From assembly GCA_964017065.1 (NCBI GenBank), contig OZ024788.1:11372792-11436791 (forward strand): a stretch of 64,000 bases of DNA, read 5' to 3'. A model generated the notes under the pieces. The model was not told where the DNA came from. It saw only the letters and a list, made by a program, of their open reading frames with translations, and ran no database searches. Made by a program: the position numbers and the translations under genes. How positions within the stretch are numbered: position 1 is the first letter of the stretch; each line of letters starts with the position of its first letter. This stretch comes from Haliclona indistincta. Taxonomy: Eukaryota > Porifera > Demospongiae > Haplosclerida > Chalinidae. This document shows, piece after piece, positions 56,209 to 64,000 of the stretch.

Positions 56209-57407
56209 TAGTCTGGCAGCCCCGCCCCTTCGCATTATTGTGGAAGGGTCTGGCGTCAGTAGTATCAAAGAGTTGTACCAGTCGCAGGGATTTCTGCGAT
56301 CCAATCAGATTGCAGAAACGCACGGCAGAATCAATTAATTATGAATATTCATAAGCTAAGAACGTTCGCCTAGTAATGACGCAGTATTGGCTACAGTAAA
56401 CGCGCTGTACACCTGTTGTGACCATGCAAATGTCATAAACGAGCTACTGAACGTAATGGTTGTAAGTAAGAATGCTAGAGCTGGCTTGTACGCTCGACTT
56501 TGCAACTTAGGTTGTAAACACGGTACAGAAAGTGTCTATACTTTGCCTGCTCTCCATTGGCGCTTGAATTAGATGTCATAGTTTAATTTTTAAGCTGACC
56601 GAAGGTTGCTTCTTCCACCAATTTTGTGATCTAGATCGATAAAGCAAACAGCACACTGACCGCCGCCATTTTGTTACTAATTAACACGTGAAAATGTGAC
56701 ATAATTTAAATTCCACTGGTACAACTGTTTGATACTACTGACGCCAGACCCTTCCACAATAATGCGAAGGGGCGGGGCTGCCAGACTACAGTGTTCCACA
56801 CGAAGAGAGTGAATTAATGTTAGGAATGTATGACGTCACGTCAATAGCAACAATACATTGTACTTAACAAAATGGCCGCCAAAAACCTGCTCTCTCGCAG
56901 AGTGAAGTCGCGCTTGTCGCTGTATATGCTTCTAGAGACGCTAGGTGAGATCTACTTTCATGATTAATGTTTTGGCATTGCAGTCATGAAGTTTTAGAGC
57001 TTAACTACCAGTAGAACTGGAATTCCTGTCCCTAACGTTTGGCTCGTCCATGATCGGTCAACTTTTGCTCTCTGCCGCCGATGTAACACTGATAGGGACC
57101 GATCCCGCTGCCAACAGATAAGCATCCGAGGTGAAAGCTTCAATGCAGTGATGACAGAGCTTAAATAGCAGTAGTCCCTGGGATTCGCTCCCTAACGTGT
57201 TTTTCCAGATGGCTGCCTGTCTTTCCCATTTCTGTCACGTGAGTGTCATCTGACAAGAAGCCATATAAAGCATAAGATTCAGTAAGGATAGAGGATCAAA
57301 ATGATATATACATCATTACTCTAGGATAAATGATTCTAGAGAAATCAAGCAAAATGTCACACACACCATTTTTGCCTCTCTTCGTGTGGAACACTGTAAG
57401 CTGACAA
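56209..57407. mobile_element. MULE-type MITE copy 2 with its 9-bp duplication split by a nested insertion
   Basis: The MITE body is 56209-56788 (580 bases, same family as copy 1). The left flank AGCTGACAA (56200-56208) reappears only at 57399-57407, beyond a second MITE inserted at the terminal TA of this element. Removing the second MITE and one TA restores a perfect 9-bp duplication. Confidence 0.88.
56789..57396. mobile_element. TA-target MITE (mariner-like ends) nested at the end of MULE-MITE copy 2
   Basis: 608 bases with inverted ends CAGTGTTCCACACGAAGAGA and the complement at 57376-57396. It is flanked by TA on both sides (56787-56788, 57397-57398). TA duplication and the CAGTG start suggest the Tc1/mariner group. 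No transposase ORF is seen. Confidence 0.82.
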
Positions 57408-57488
57408 CTGTTCGTGATCGTGAACTCGTCAAATGTATATCGTCGTTTCGCTAAAAACTAAGTTCAAAAGGCACCTGCCAGGAGAATT

Positions 57489-57875
57489 TCACGACTGTTC
57501 GTGGGTGTTTTGGTCTCGGCACTGCTCGCGTAAAGGCGCCAGGCGCGCTGAAGAAAGAAGATGACGAAACTCAGCGTTTGAGAGTAATACATTGTATGTA
57601 GCCGCCATTGTGTTTTGTCGTTCATCCCTACATAGGGAGGCACTACTATACCGTGCCTCCCTAATAAGACGGTGCAGTTCGTAACTAACATCAATAATAA
57701 TTCCAACATCTCGGACATGACTGACATCGAGCGAGTCGTTCCCGCTATCATCATCAGACTGCATACGTGCATTGCTGACTTGCAATTGTAATTGTGCACT
57801 CTCTGCATGTGAATTACTGTTTATTATAATTAAGCAATACATAATAATAAAGAAAATTAAATCTATTGAAATCAA
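57489..57875 (-). CDS. Hypothetical 128-residue ORF with N-terminal membrane segment
   Basis: Starts MISIDLIFFIIMYCLIIINS (hydrophobic). A polar acidic middle follows (NARMQSDDDSGNDSLDVSHV), then a Leu/Arg-rich end (YELHRLIREARYSSASLCR). No family is recognised. The N-terminus overlaps the end of a MITE, so the membrane-like start may be chance. It could be an exon of an unseen gene or non-coding. Confidence 0.2.
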   Translation of the reverse strand: MISIDLIFFIIMYCLIIINSNSHAESAQLQLQVSNARMQSDDDSGNDSLDVSHVRDVGIIIDVSYELHRLIREARYSSASLCRDERQNTMAATYNVLLSNAEFRHLLSSARLAPLREQCRDQNTHEQS

Positions 57876-58055
57876 AAGGATGTAGGGCTGAGCTTGTGTA
57901 CAGCCACTGATGTAGGGATCTATGGTCTGTTAGCAAGTCAATCGTGTTACCATTCCATGCTTGTTCCTTGTTAGTTTACATTGTGAACCAGTGGTAGATT
58001 TCACAACCCTACATTTTTTTGATTTCGATAGAAATCTTTTTAATTTTCTTGTAGA
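57846..58055. mobile_element. Short MITE of the GATTTC..GAAATC family
   Basis: About 210 bases. Ends aagaaaattaaat..gaaatcaaaaggatgtagg and their complement match the inverted repeats of the 1-kb element at 54.2-55.2 kb. Confidence 0.65.
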
Positions 58056-58251
58056 TTATCACTCAAGATTAATAATTCTTTAATGTTTCTCATGGCTGGT
58101 TATACGGCTATGACCCCAGCACTTATCCTAACACCAGGTCAAGCCCTAGTGCCAGCTCTAGCCTGACTAGTGCCTGTCAATTCTCTAGCATTTCTCTCAT
58201 GATCTACATGAAATATAGCACAATAGTTATTGACGATGTATTATGACATAC

Positions 58252-58990
58252 CTCTCTCTATCTCATTAAGTTCCTGGTAAGCATTCTGAGCACATGTCTT
58301 GCTTCAGTAACTTTGAGTTTCTCAATAGCGTCCCTTACAGATTGAAACACCTCAGTGTGATAAGTATTACTGACTTTAAGTGATGGTAAATGGGCGTGAG
58401 TATTCCTAAGGTTCTTGAGACAATTGACAGCTATCCATGCAGCAGTAGGTCGACAAACAACAACTGAACCTCGCACATTATTGCTTGTGTGATTCAAATA
58501 GTACTCAGTGCCAACAATCTCGATGTAGTGAAACATGTGCTTGGTTTCTGAGAGATAAATACCTCCTCAGTTTTGTCACTTGTGCTCTGCATGGAACTAA
58601 GACTGCAATTTCTCTGTATTGGTGCTACATGGTCGTTCCTTAATGGAAATTGTAGCTTTAAAACCCTCCTCAAAAATGATCTGTAATCATGCCCACCCGA
58701 TATTCTTTGTGGGTTTAGTAAATGTTTTGCAAGAGCCATAACATCAAGTTTCTCGAGTTGCTCAGACTCTTTGATACTCTTATCACCATTCGATTTGGGC
58801 AATGGCAAGCCATTTGGTTTCTTTTCTCTGATTTACATGCTTCTCGTAAAAGTTCAGGAACAGTCCCGTACAACACCCTAGTAACTGTAGAACAGCTTTG
58901 CCGATACACGAAACCAGAAGTGAAACTAGATTTACTAAAAATTAATGATAATAACACATAATTTTTAAAATTCAGCTGACTGCCCAATAG
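58252..58990 (-). pseudogene. Broken coding region of unknown family
   Basis: Three minus-strand blocks in different frames follow one another without gaps: YRQSCSTVTRVLYGTVPELL, then LEKLDVMALAKHLLNPQRIS with FLRRVLKLQFPL, then YIEIVGTEYYLNHTSNNVRG and FQSVRDAIEKLKVTEARHVL, ending in a GTATGT donor at about 58252. The frame changes are near 58805 and 58545, with no intron signals long enough to explain them. I do not recognise the family. Confidence 0.4.
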
Positions 58991-59496
58991 CAATTTAGCC
59001 TAAATTTAGGCATCTCTAATCTGTCTCTAATGCATTCATTTTGTGTTCACATTAACGAGTGACACACTTTTTCGAGCAAGTTATACTCTTCTCAACTTAT
59101 AAAAAGTATCTGTGCAATTATGTGACCACAAGAAACGAGCTTGCTAGTTCAAGTTGTACCATGTTACCTTGAACTTGTGAACCACCCAATGATTCGCAAA
59201 CTTACAGAAACACACACACACAATTGCAACAACTGTTTGGTAGTGCTCAGAAAAACACTAAATTCGGCTTTACTCACATAATGATTAAAGTAGAACTAGT
59301 TCAAGACACACTGTTGTTTACTTACTGTATACTGGAATACATGTTGCAGGATCAAGACCGTTGATTTTTGTGCCCCGGGCTCTCACTACAATGCGACCAT
59401 GATGCACCATGTAGACTGTGAGATGATTACGTAGGCGTGGTGTCTAGCTAATACGCGGCACATTATACTGCTGTAATGAACTCCTGATAATAGAGA
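58991..59496. other. Region without a recognised gene
   Basis: Nothing supportable is seen apart from general AT-rich sequence. Confidence 0.4.
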
Positions 59497-59783
59497 ATGG
59501 TACAGAGGTTTTCCAAGATCTTGCAACAATCAACCGTCAACGGCCGACCGTGAACGAGGACTACGCATGCGCAATGTGATCTCAAGAGGAACGGATGCAG
59601 CTCTCAGATCTCTTGTGACAGCTCAGTAGGCAGCTCAAATCACGGTGGAAGGAAGTAGTAGACGTCTACTTCTAACTTCTCTGTGGGTGTACGTAGTTGT
59701 TATCTCCTCACAAGCAGAATTACGAACACGCATGCGCGCTACGCTCGACGGTATAGTATTGCAAGATCTCGGAAAACCGATCT
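59497..59783. mobile_element. MITE with GGTTTTCC..AAGATCTTGCAA ends
   Basis: Inverted ends: acagaggttttccaagatct tgcaa at 59497 and ttgcaagatctcggaaaacc at about 59759. The sequence either side corresponds to a continuous stretch at 63876-63900, which looks like an unoccupied version of the site. Confidence 0.7.
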
Positions 59784-59893
59784 TGAGTGCGATCGATATT
59801 GTGAATGAATACATCGTGACTTTGGAGTTCGGTAAACAGCTCTGTGGCACAATTTGTCTGTGCAAGATAACTAATCTGCAATTTGGTACAGCG
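59784..59893 (+). repeat. About 110-bp direct repeat, copy 1 (copy 2 at the window end)
   Basis: gagtgcgatcgatattgtga to ctgcaatttggtacagcgg recurs at 63889-64000 with about ten differences. The plus frame is open in both (YIVTLEFGKQLC), which hints at an old coding origin. Confidence 0.85.
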
Positions 59894-60068
59894 GTTTGAC
59901 GAGATCTTGCGCTACAGTCAAAGCGGAAGTAATACGTTGACCAATCAAACACGGCTGGTCACGTGCGGGCATGAATCGAAGCGGCGCGCGCGCGTGTTTG
60001 ATTGGTCGACGTATTACTTCCGCTTTGACTGTGGCGTTGCAAGATCTCTTCAAACCGCTCTGTAGCGT
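59885..60068. mobile_element. Second, shorter MITE of the same family
   Basis: Inverted arms of about 65 bases (agcggtttgacgagatcttg .. accaatcaaacacg, complement at 60000-60062) enclose a GC-rich centre with (CG)n. The ends resemble those of the 59.5-kb MITE. No gene is seen from here to 60530. Confidence 0.75.
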
Positions 60069-60533
60069 AGCACTCATTTGAATCGACAACAAACTGAATG
60101 GTTAATGCATATACCAGAGGAGTCTCTGAAGAATAATAATACATCTGCCGGTCTTATTATCATCAAAGTTGATCAATTTGAGTCCAAGTAACTGAGTTTA
60201 AAACTGAGAGATAGAGTTCAGAGTTTAAGAGTTCTGTGCTATGAAGATTAGTACGGTAGAAAAAGTACAGCATCCGTTCCCATTCCAGAGAGTGTAGACT
60301 CCGCATGCTGTTGTTTAAATATTTACAATGAAAACATCATAACAAACATGCCGACACGAGTGCCAACATCAGCTACTAGTGTGTTAAGCGCTGTTGTACT
60401 TTTTATACGGACTACGGCACCAAAGCAAAACACAAAACTCTTTTTCCTCGCTTTTATCAGAACTAGCTCCGCCCATTTCGGCATTCTGCAGCTCAGTCTA
60501 GCCTACTGACTACTGTAGGACTAGGAGCGGGTT

Positions 60534-62258
60534 ATGGAGAGCTATCGAAAGAATATACGGTACCTAAATGAGCCCGATAAGGACTTACTCTGCTCTGCAT
60601 GTACTGATCCGCTCACAGAGCCTTACCTGACAGACTGCGGACATCATATCTGCCACACGTGTCGTGGACGTCTTCTCGCATGCGGCAAACCAGAATGTCC
60701 TAAGTGTTGCGAACAAGACGTCCTCACTGACGCACGCTTGAACAAGCACCTGCAGCGACAAGTGAACAGTCTCAAGGTACGCTGCCAGCACCACGAGGTA
60801 GGCTGCCAGTGGGTGGGAGAGCTGAGGTACCTACAGGAACATCTTGATCCTGTGATGAGGAAGTGTGGTTTCATCCTCCTCGCCTGCCCCCTCGACTGTG
60901 GTGAACGTATTCGTAGCTGTGCAATGAAGGACCACATACTGAGTGACTGCAGCAAACGATTTTATCTGTGCGAGCACTGTGGCTACTATAACGAATTTGA
61001 CATTGTCACTGAGCAGCATTTTCCAGTGTGTGATATGGTCCCGGTGGAATGCCCAAATCAATGCTCGGCTTTTGTGAGCCTGAAACGACTAGAGCTTGAA
61101 CGTCATCTTGAGGAGCAGTGTCCCCTCCAAGTGATCCCGTGTCCCTTCACCAGTGCAGGGTGCATTGTCCAGCTGCCCAGGAGAGAGATGGAGGAACATG
61201 AGAAGGAGGCAGTGCATCGACATCTTCGCATGGTCATGCTTGGTCAAGTTCTCTCGAAACCGGAGCTACAATTGCAAATTGCAGCTCTTCCTCTCTCTAC
61301 TGGCTTTCTAATGAACTTGCCACCAGTGGTATTTACTATTGTTGACTTCACGAAGATGAAAGAGTTTGACACAGAGTGGGTGAGTCCTTCCTTCTACTCG
61401 CACCCACAGGGATATAAGCTATGCCTAGTGGTTTATCCGAATGGAACAATGAATGGCAGTGATACTCATATGTCAGTATATGTTGGTATCTCTGATGAGG
61501 AGCATGGTGATCATCTGGTCTGGCCATTGAATGCTGATGTAGCAGTTGAAATTCTCAACTGGAGAGAAGACAATGGACATTATGAACGGATGATGCCTTT
61601 CAACTGTTTATGGAAAGCAAAGTCTGAAATAGGAACAAACAGGTCATTAGTTTACTCACAGTTCATTCCTCACTCGTCCCTCTCCTACAACAGTACCACT
61701 AACACTGAATACCTTCAGAATGACTGTGTGCGACTGAGAGTGAGCAAGGTGATACTCTACTCTACTGCTCTCCTCAACAAGACACCGTCCTGGCAAAATC
61801 CATATGTTGGTCATAAGTCAAAACATGAATTTACAATGACTGACTTCTCAAAACGAAAAGAATTTAATAATGAATATTACAGCTCTCCATTTTATACTCG
61901 GTATCATGGCCACAAGTTGTGTGTGGAAGTTGATGCCAATGGCTATCGCAGTGGTAAAGGTACACATGTCTCAGTGTTTGTCACTCTCATGGCGGGTGAT
62001 TATGATGATCTATTAGAATGGCCCTTCATCGGTAAACTCGAAATCGAGCTTCTTAATTGGAGAGAGAACAAGAAGCATGTGAAGAGGACTACATCAATTG
62101 TTGCAAGTGATCGTTTCTTTAAACTAAATGAAGGAGTTTACTATGGACAGGGGAAAGGATATGATCAATTCATTACCCACTCATCTCTGGGCTACAACAT
62201 AGAACGAAACACTGAGTACTTGCATGAGGATTGTCTACGGTTCAGAGTAACATACTAA
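60534..62258 (+). CDS. TRAF-like RING protein with two MATH domains (copy 2)
   Basis: An intronless 574-residue ORF. RING C3HC4: C20, C23, C35, H37, C40, C43, C55 and C58 (LCSACTDPLTEPYLTDCGHH). TRAF-type zinc fingers lie at about 78-235 (KVRCQHHEVGCQWVGE; LLACPLDCGERI; PCPFTSAGCIVQLPRREMEE). MATH domains lie at about 262-420 (VFTIVDFTKMKEFDTEW) and 431-573 (HEFTMTDFSKRKEFNNEYY). It is a paralogue of copy 1, in opposite orientation 6.5 kb away. Some segments are almost identical in DNA (SLSYNSTTNTEYLQNDCVRL) while others are clearly diverged. The start fits the RING position. The role is likely adaptor/E3 ligase, inferred from domains only. Confidence 0.92.
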   Translation: MESYRKNIRYLNEPDKDLLCSACTDPLTEPYLTDCGHHICHTCRGRLLACGKPECPKCCEQDVLTDARLNKHLQRQVNSLKVRCQHHEVGCQWVGELRYLQEHLDPVMRKCGFILLACPLDCGERIRSCAMKDHILSDCSKRFYLCEHCGYYNEFDIVTEQHFPVCDMVPVECPNQCSAFVSLKRLELERHLEEQCPLQVIPCPFTSAGCIVQLPRREMEEHEKEAVHRHLRMVMLGQVLSKPELQLQIAALPLSTGFLMNLPPVVFTIVDFTKMKEFDTEWVSPSFYSHPQGYKLCLVVYPNGTMNGSDTHMSVYVGISDEEHGDHLVWPLNADVAVEILNWREDNGHYERMMPFNCLWKAKSEIGTNRSLVYSQFIPHSSLSYNSTTNTEYLQNDCVRLRVSKVILYSTALLNKTPSWQNPYVGHKSKHEFTMTDFSKRKEFNNEYYSSPFYTRYHGHKLCVEVDANGYRSGKGTHVSVFVTLMAGDYDDLLEWPFIGKLEIELLNWRENKKHVKRTTSIVASDRFFKLNEGVYYGQGKGYDQFITHSSLGYNIERNTEYLHEDCLRFRVTY

Positions 62259-62269
62259 CTCTGTACAAC

Positions 62270-63885
62270 TCTGTACATACAACTAGCTAGCTCGTTCTAA
62301 TTATTGTTTATTGTTGATCTGTTGTTGGTACGAATGAAATTATTTATAGTTGAAATATAATTTTGAAACTACGTAGTCAAAATTTGAACTACGAGTAGCG
62401 ATGTCCGAAACCGTATATTTTTGAAAAGATTTTCTCCGTATAAATTGATTAAGTCGATGGCACACAGCTATCGCGTCTCCAGTGAACAACATACACGCTG
62501 TTTGATCGTTTATAGGGCAAGTTAACATGCTAAAGCTGAATTTTGTTACTGTTTGATTTCTTTGTAAAATCATGCGTTCTAGAATTAATATCTCCATGTG
62601 CAATATCGTTGTCAAAAATCGCAATACTTTTGAAAATGTACGGTCGCTTCTCTAGCAGCCACTATAGCGCTGATTTTGCCATTCCCAGGACAAATAAACA
62701 CGTTATGCCTAAATTTTAGCTAAGTTTTTTTGTGGAATCTTTTGTAATTAAAGGTAAACCTGGTATATATTTTCTCTATCGGCTTGTTTATTTTGCATTC
62801 ATCGAACGTCAGACAAATAAGCTGTTAGTTCTTCTGTTGAGGATCACAAGGATGCTAGTAGGTATACTCGAGCTCTCTCAGCAGAAAAAAATTGGCTGCC
62901 TGGATCGTATGCTTAGCGCAGCAATAGGCTAGCCATCCACAAAGGGGCCATAAGAGTACGTAATTAAATGGGCGTGCCATGACGTCACGTTAATTTACAC
63001 TGGAAGTTTCGGAGATTCCTAGGCCATTGTTCGCGCGATTTATTCTATGTTGCAGTAACGCAACTATGCATCATCGTATATCATTTTAAAGCTTTGAACT
63101 AGATCTTTCACAAGTACGTAGAGTAAGCCACCTATATTCGGCCACCATCTATTATCGGCCACTCGCTCGTACACTTGCAAATGCGCTACACAGATCAAAC
63201 TTGACCGACGTATAGACACACACTTCCTCTGCCTGCATTGCAAATGTGCAGCTCGTAACTGCTTCTTTGTCTACTGTGGAAACGAAGAAAGTGGGTAGCC
63301 GAAAACATCGATGTTCGGCAAAAGTAATTTATTATCTGGCACCAGTCCTAGTGACTGATAAACGAACAGGGCGGGATTGCAAGTCGGTACTGCAAACACC
63401 TTCATCCATCAGCATTACAACGAGCTACAATTGAAAAGCTCTCGTCTTGCCGTCCGGGTAGTTTTCTTTTCCAAAGACCCCGGGGTCGAGCAATCTATGT
63501 TCGGCAAGTGCAATTTATGCTCAAAGAAAACACGATTGCGATACAGAAACACGTTGGCTGAGTAGAGCCATCTCCTGTCTATCACAATCACCAAAATTCA
63601 GTAACCCTGCGTTGGTCTCTTGATCGCGCAAGCTGCAAACAGCCAAAATAGTGGGCGTGGCTTCCAAGGAGCAACCCAGTGCTTGTAAAACAAAGAGTAA
63701 ACCGAGCATTCCAGAAGTTAAATTTGAGTCAGAGCCTCTTTGTATGCACTCGCAAAGTAGTTTAGCGCTGATCAATGACTGCATTAGTCATGGATAGTAA
63801 TTTTATAGTGGAGTCCTCAAATCAGCAAGCACTGTCCATATCCATCACTTGCAAATCCATCCATGAAAATAGAGAATGGTAGCTG
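62270..63885. other. Region without a recognised gene
   Basis: Short ORFs on both strands lack splice support or family resemblance. Two related phrases (gatgttcggcaaaagtaatt at about 63310, tatgttcggcaagtgcaatt at about 63497) suggest a diverged duplication. Confidence 0.4.
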
Positions 63886-63888
63886 ATC

Positions 63889-64000
63889 TAGAGTGCGATC
63901 GATATTGTGAATAGATACATTGTGACGTTGGAGTTTGGTAAACAGCTCTGTGACACAATTTGTCTGTGCAAGATAACTAATCTGCAAGTTGGTACAGCAG
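63889..64000 (+). repeat. About 110-bp direct repeat, copy 2, cut by the window end
   Basis: Matches 59784-59893. Upstream, agagaatggtagctgatcta resembles the left flank of the MITE at 59.5 kb (agagaatggtac). Confidence 0.85.

Noticed and set aside
62340..62624. 94-residue minus-strand ORF after TRAF-like copy 2
   Set aside because: No family resemblance, no splice context, and composition like the surrounding non-coding sequence.

Overview
The window looks like animal nuclear DNA, most likely from a demosponge (inference, not proven). Coding regions are split by very short introns (about 45-110 bases) with GT..AG borders. The recognisable genes are metazoan families: receptor tyrosine phosphatase with fibronectin-III domains, CNG-type channel, SHIP-like SH2 protein, Rubicon, Enhancer of polycomb, Costars/ABRACL and TRAF-like RING/MATH proteins. 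Much of the rest is minisatellite, microsatellite and small inverted-repeat transposon sequence.

Layout. 1-13.3 kb (minus strand): two tandem receptor tyrosine phosphatase copies sharing about 1.9 kb of near-identical sequence offset by about 11.3 kb. Both carry apparent lesions. A roughly 22-copy 86-bp minisatellite lies inside the left copy. 13.3-18.4 kb: a hammerhead-ribozyme-like core, microsatellites, a tRNA-derived SINE and two short tandem arrays. 18.4-20.4 kb: an inverted-repeat element with a 9-bp target duplication that carries a decayed RecQ-type helicase. 20.8-28.1 kb: two large satellite arrays (101-bp and about 164-bp units). 29.2-30.0 kb: three exons of a CNG-like channel ending in a five-fold repeated splice donor. 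30-33.2 kb: repeats, a Ser/Thr-rich gene piece and an intact retropepsin-like ORF. 33.8-35.2 kb: a broken transposon gene. 35.2-37.1 kb: the SH2 end of a SHIP-like gene that lacks its phosphatase domain. 37.4-43.6 kb: Rubicon (minus strand), with an inverted-repeat element in one intron. 44.6-50.6 kb: Enhancer of polycomb (plus strand), with a convergent tRNA-Thr pair in an intron. 51.0-51.3 kb: ABRACL. 52.3-62.3 kb: two divergent intronless TRAF-like genes separated by several MITEs, including a nested insertion that can be reconstructed from its target duplications. 62.3-64 kb: no gene seen, and a direct repeat at the window end.

The genes do not form one pathway, although the phosphatase receptor, SHIP and TRAF-like proteins are all typical of receptor-proximal signalling. 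The most unusual points are: a cysteine-free Ig domain placed between the membrane helix and the phosphatase domain; satellite units that each carry splice-acceptor and splice-donor-like borders; a family of MULE-like inverted-repeat elements with 9-bp target duplications and gene cargo; and three signalling or chromatin genes that appear truncated next to mobile DNA. All gene models were spliced by eye, so single-base frame breaks may be assembly errors.
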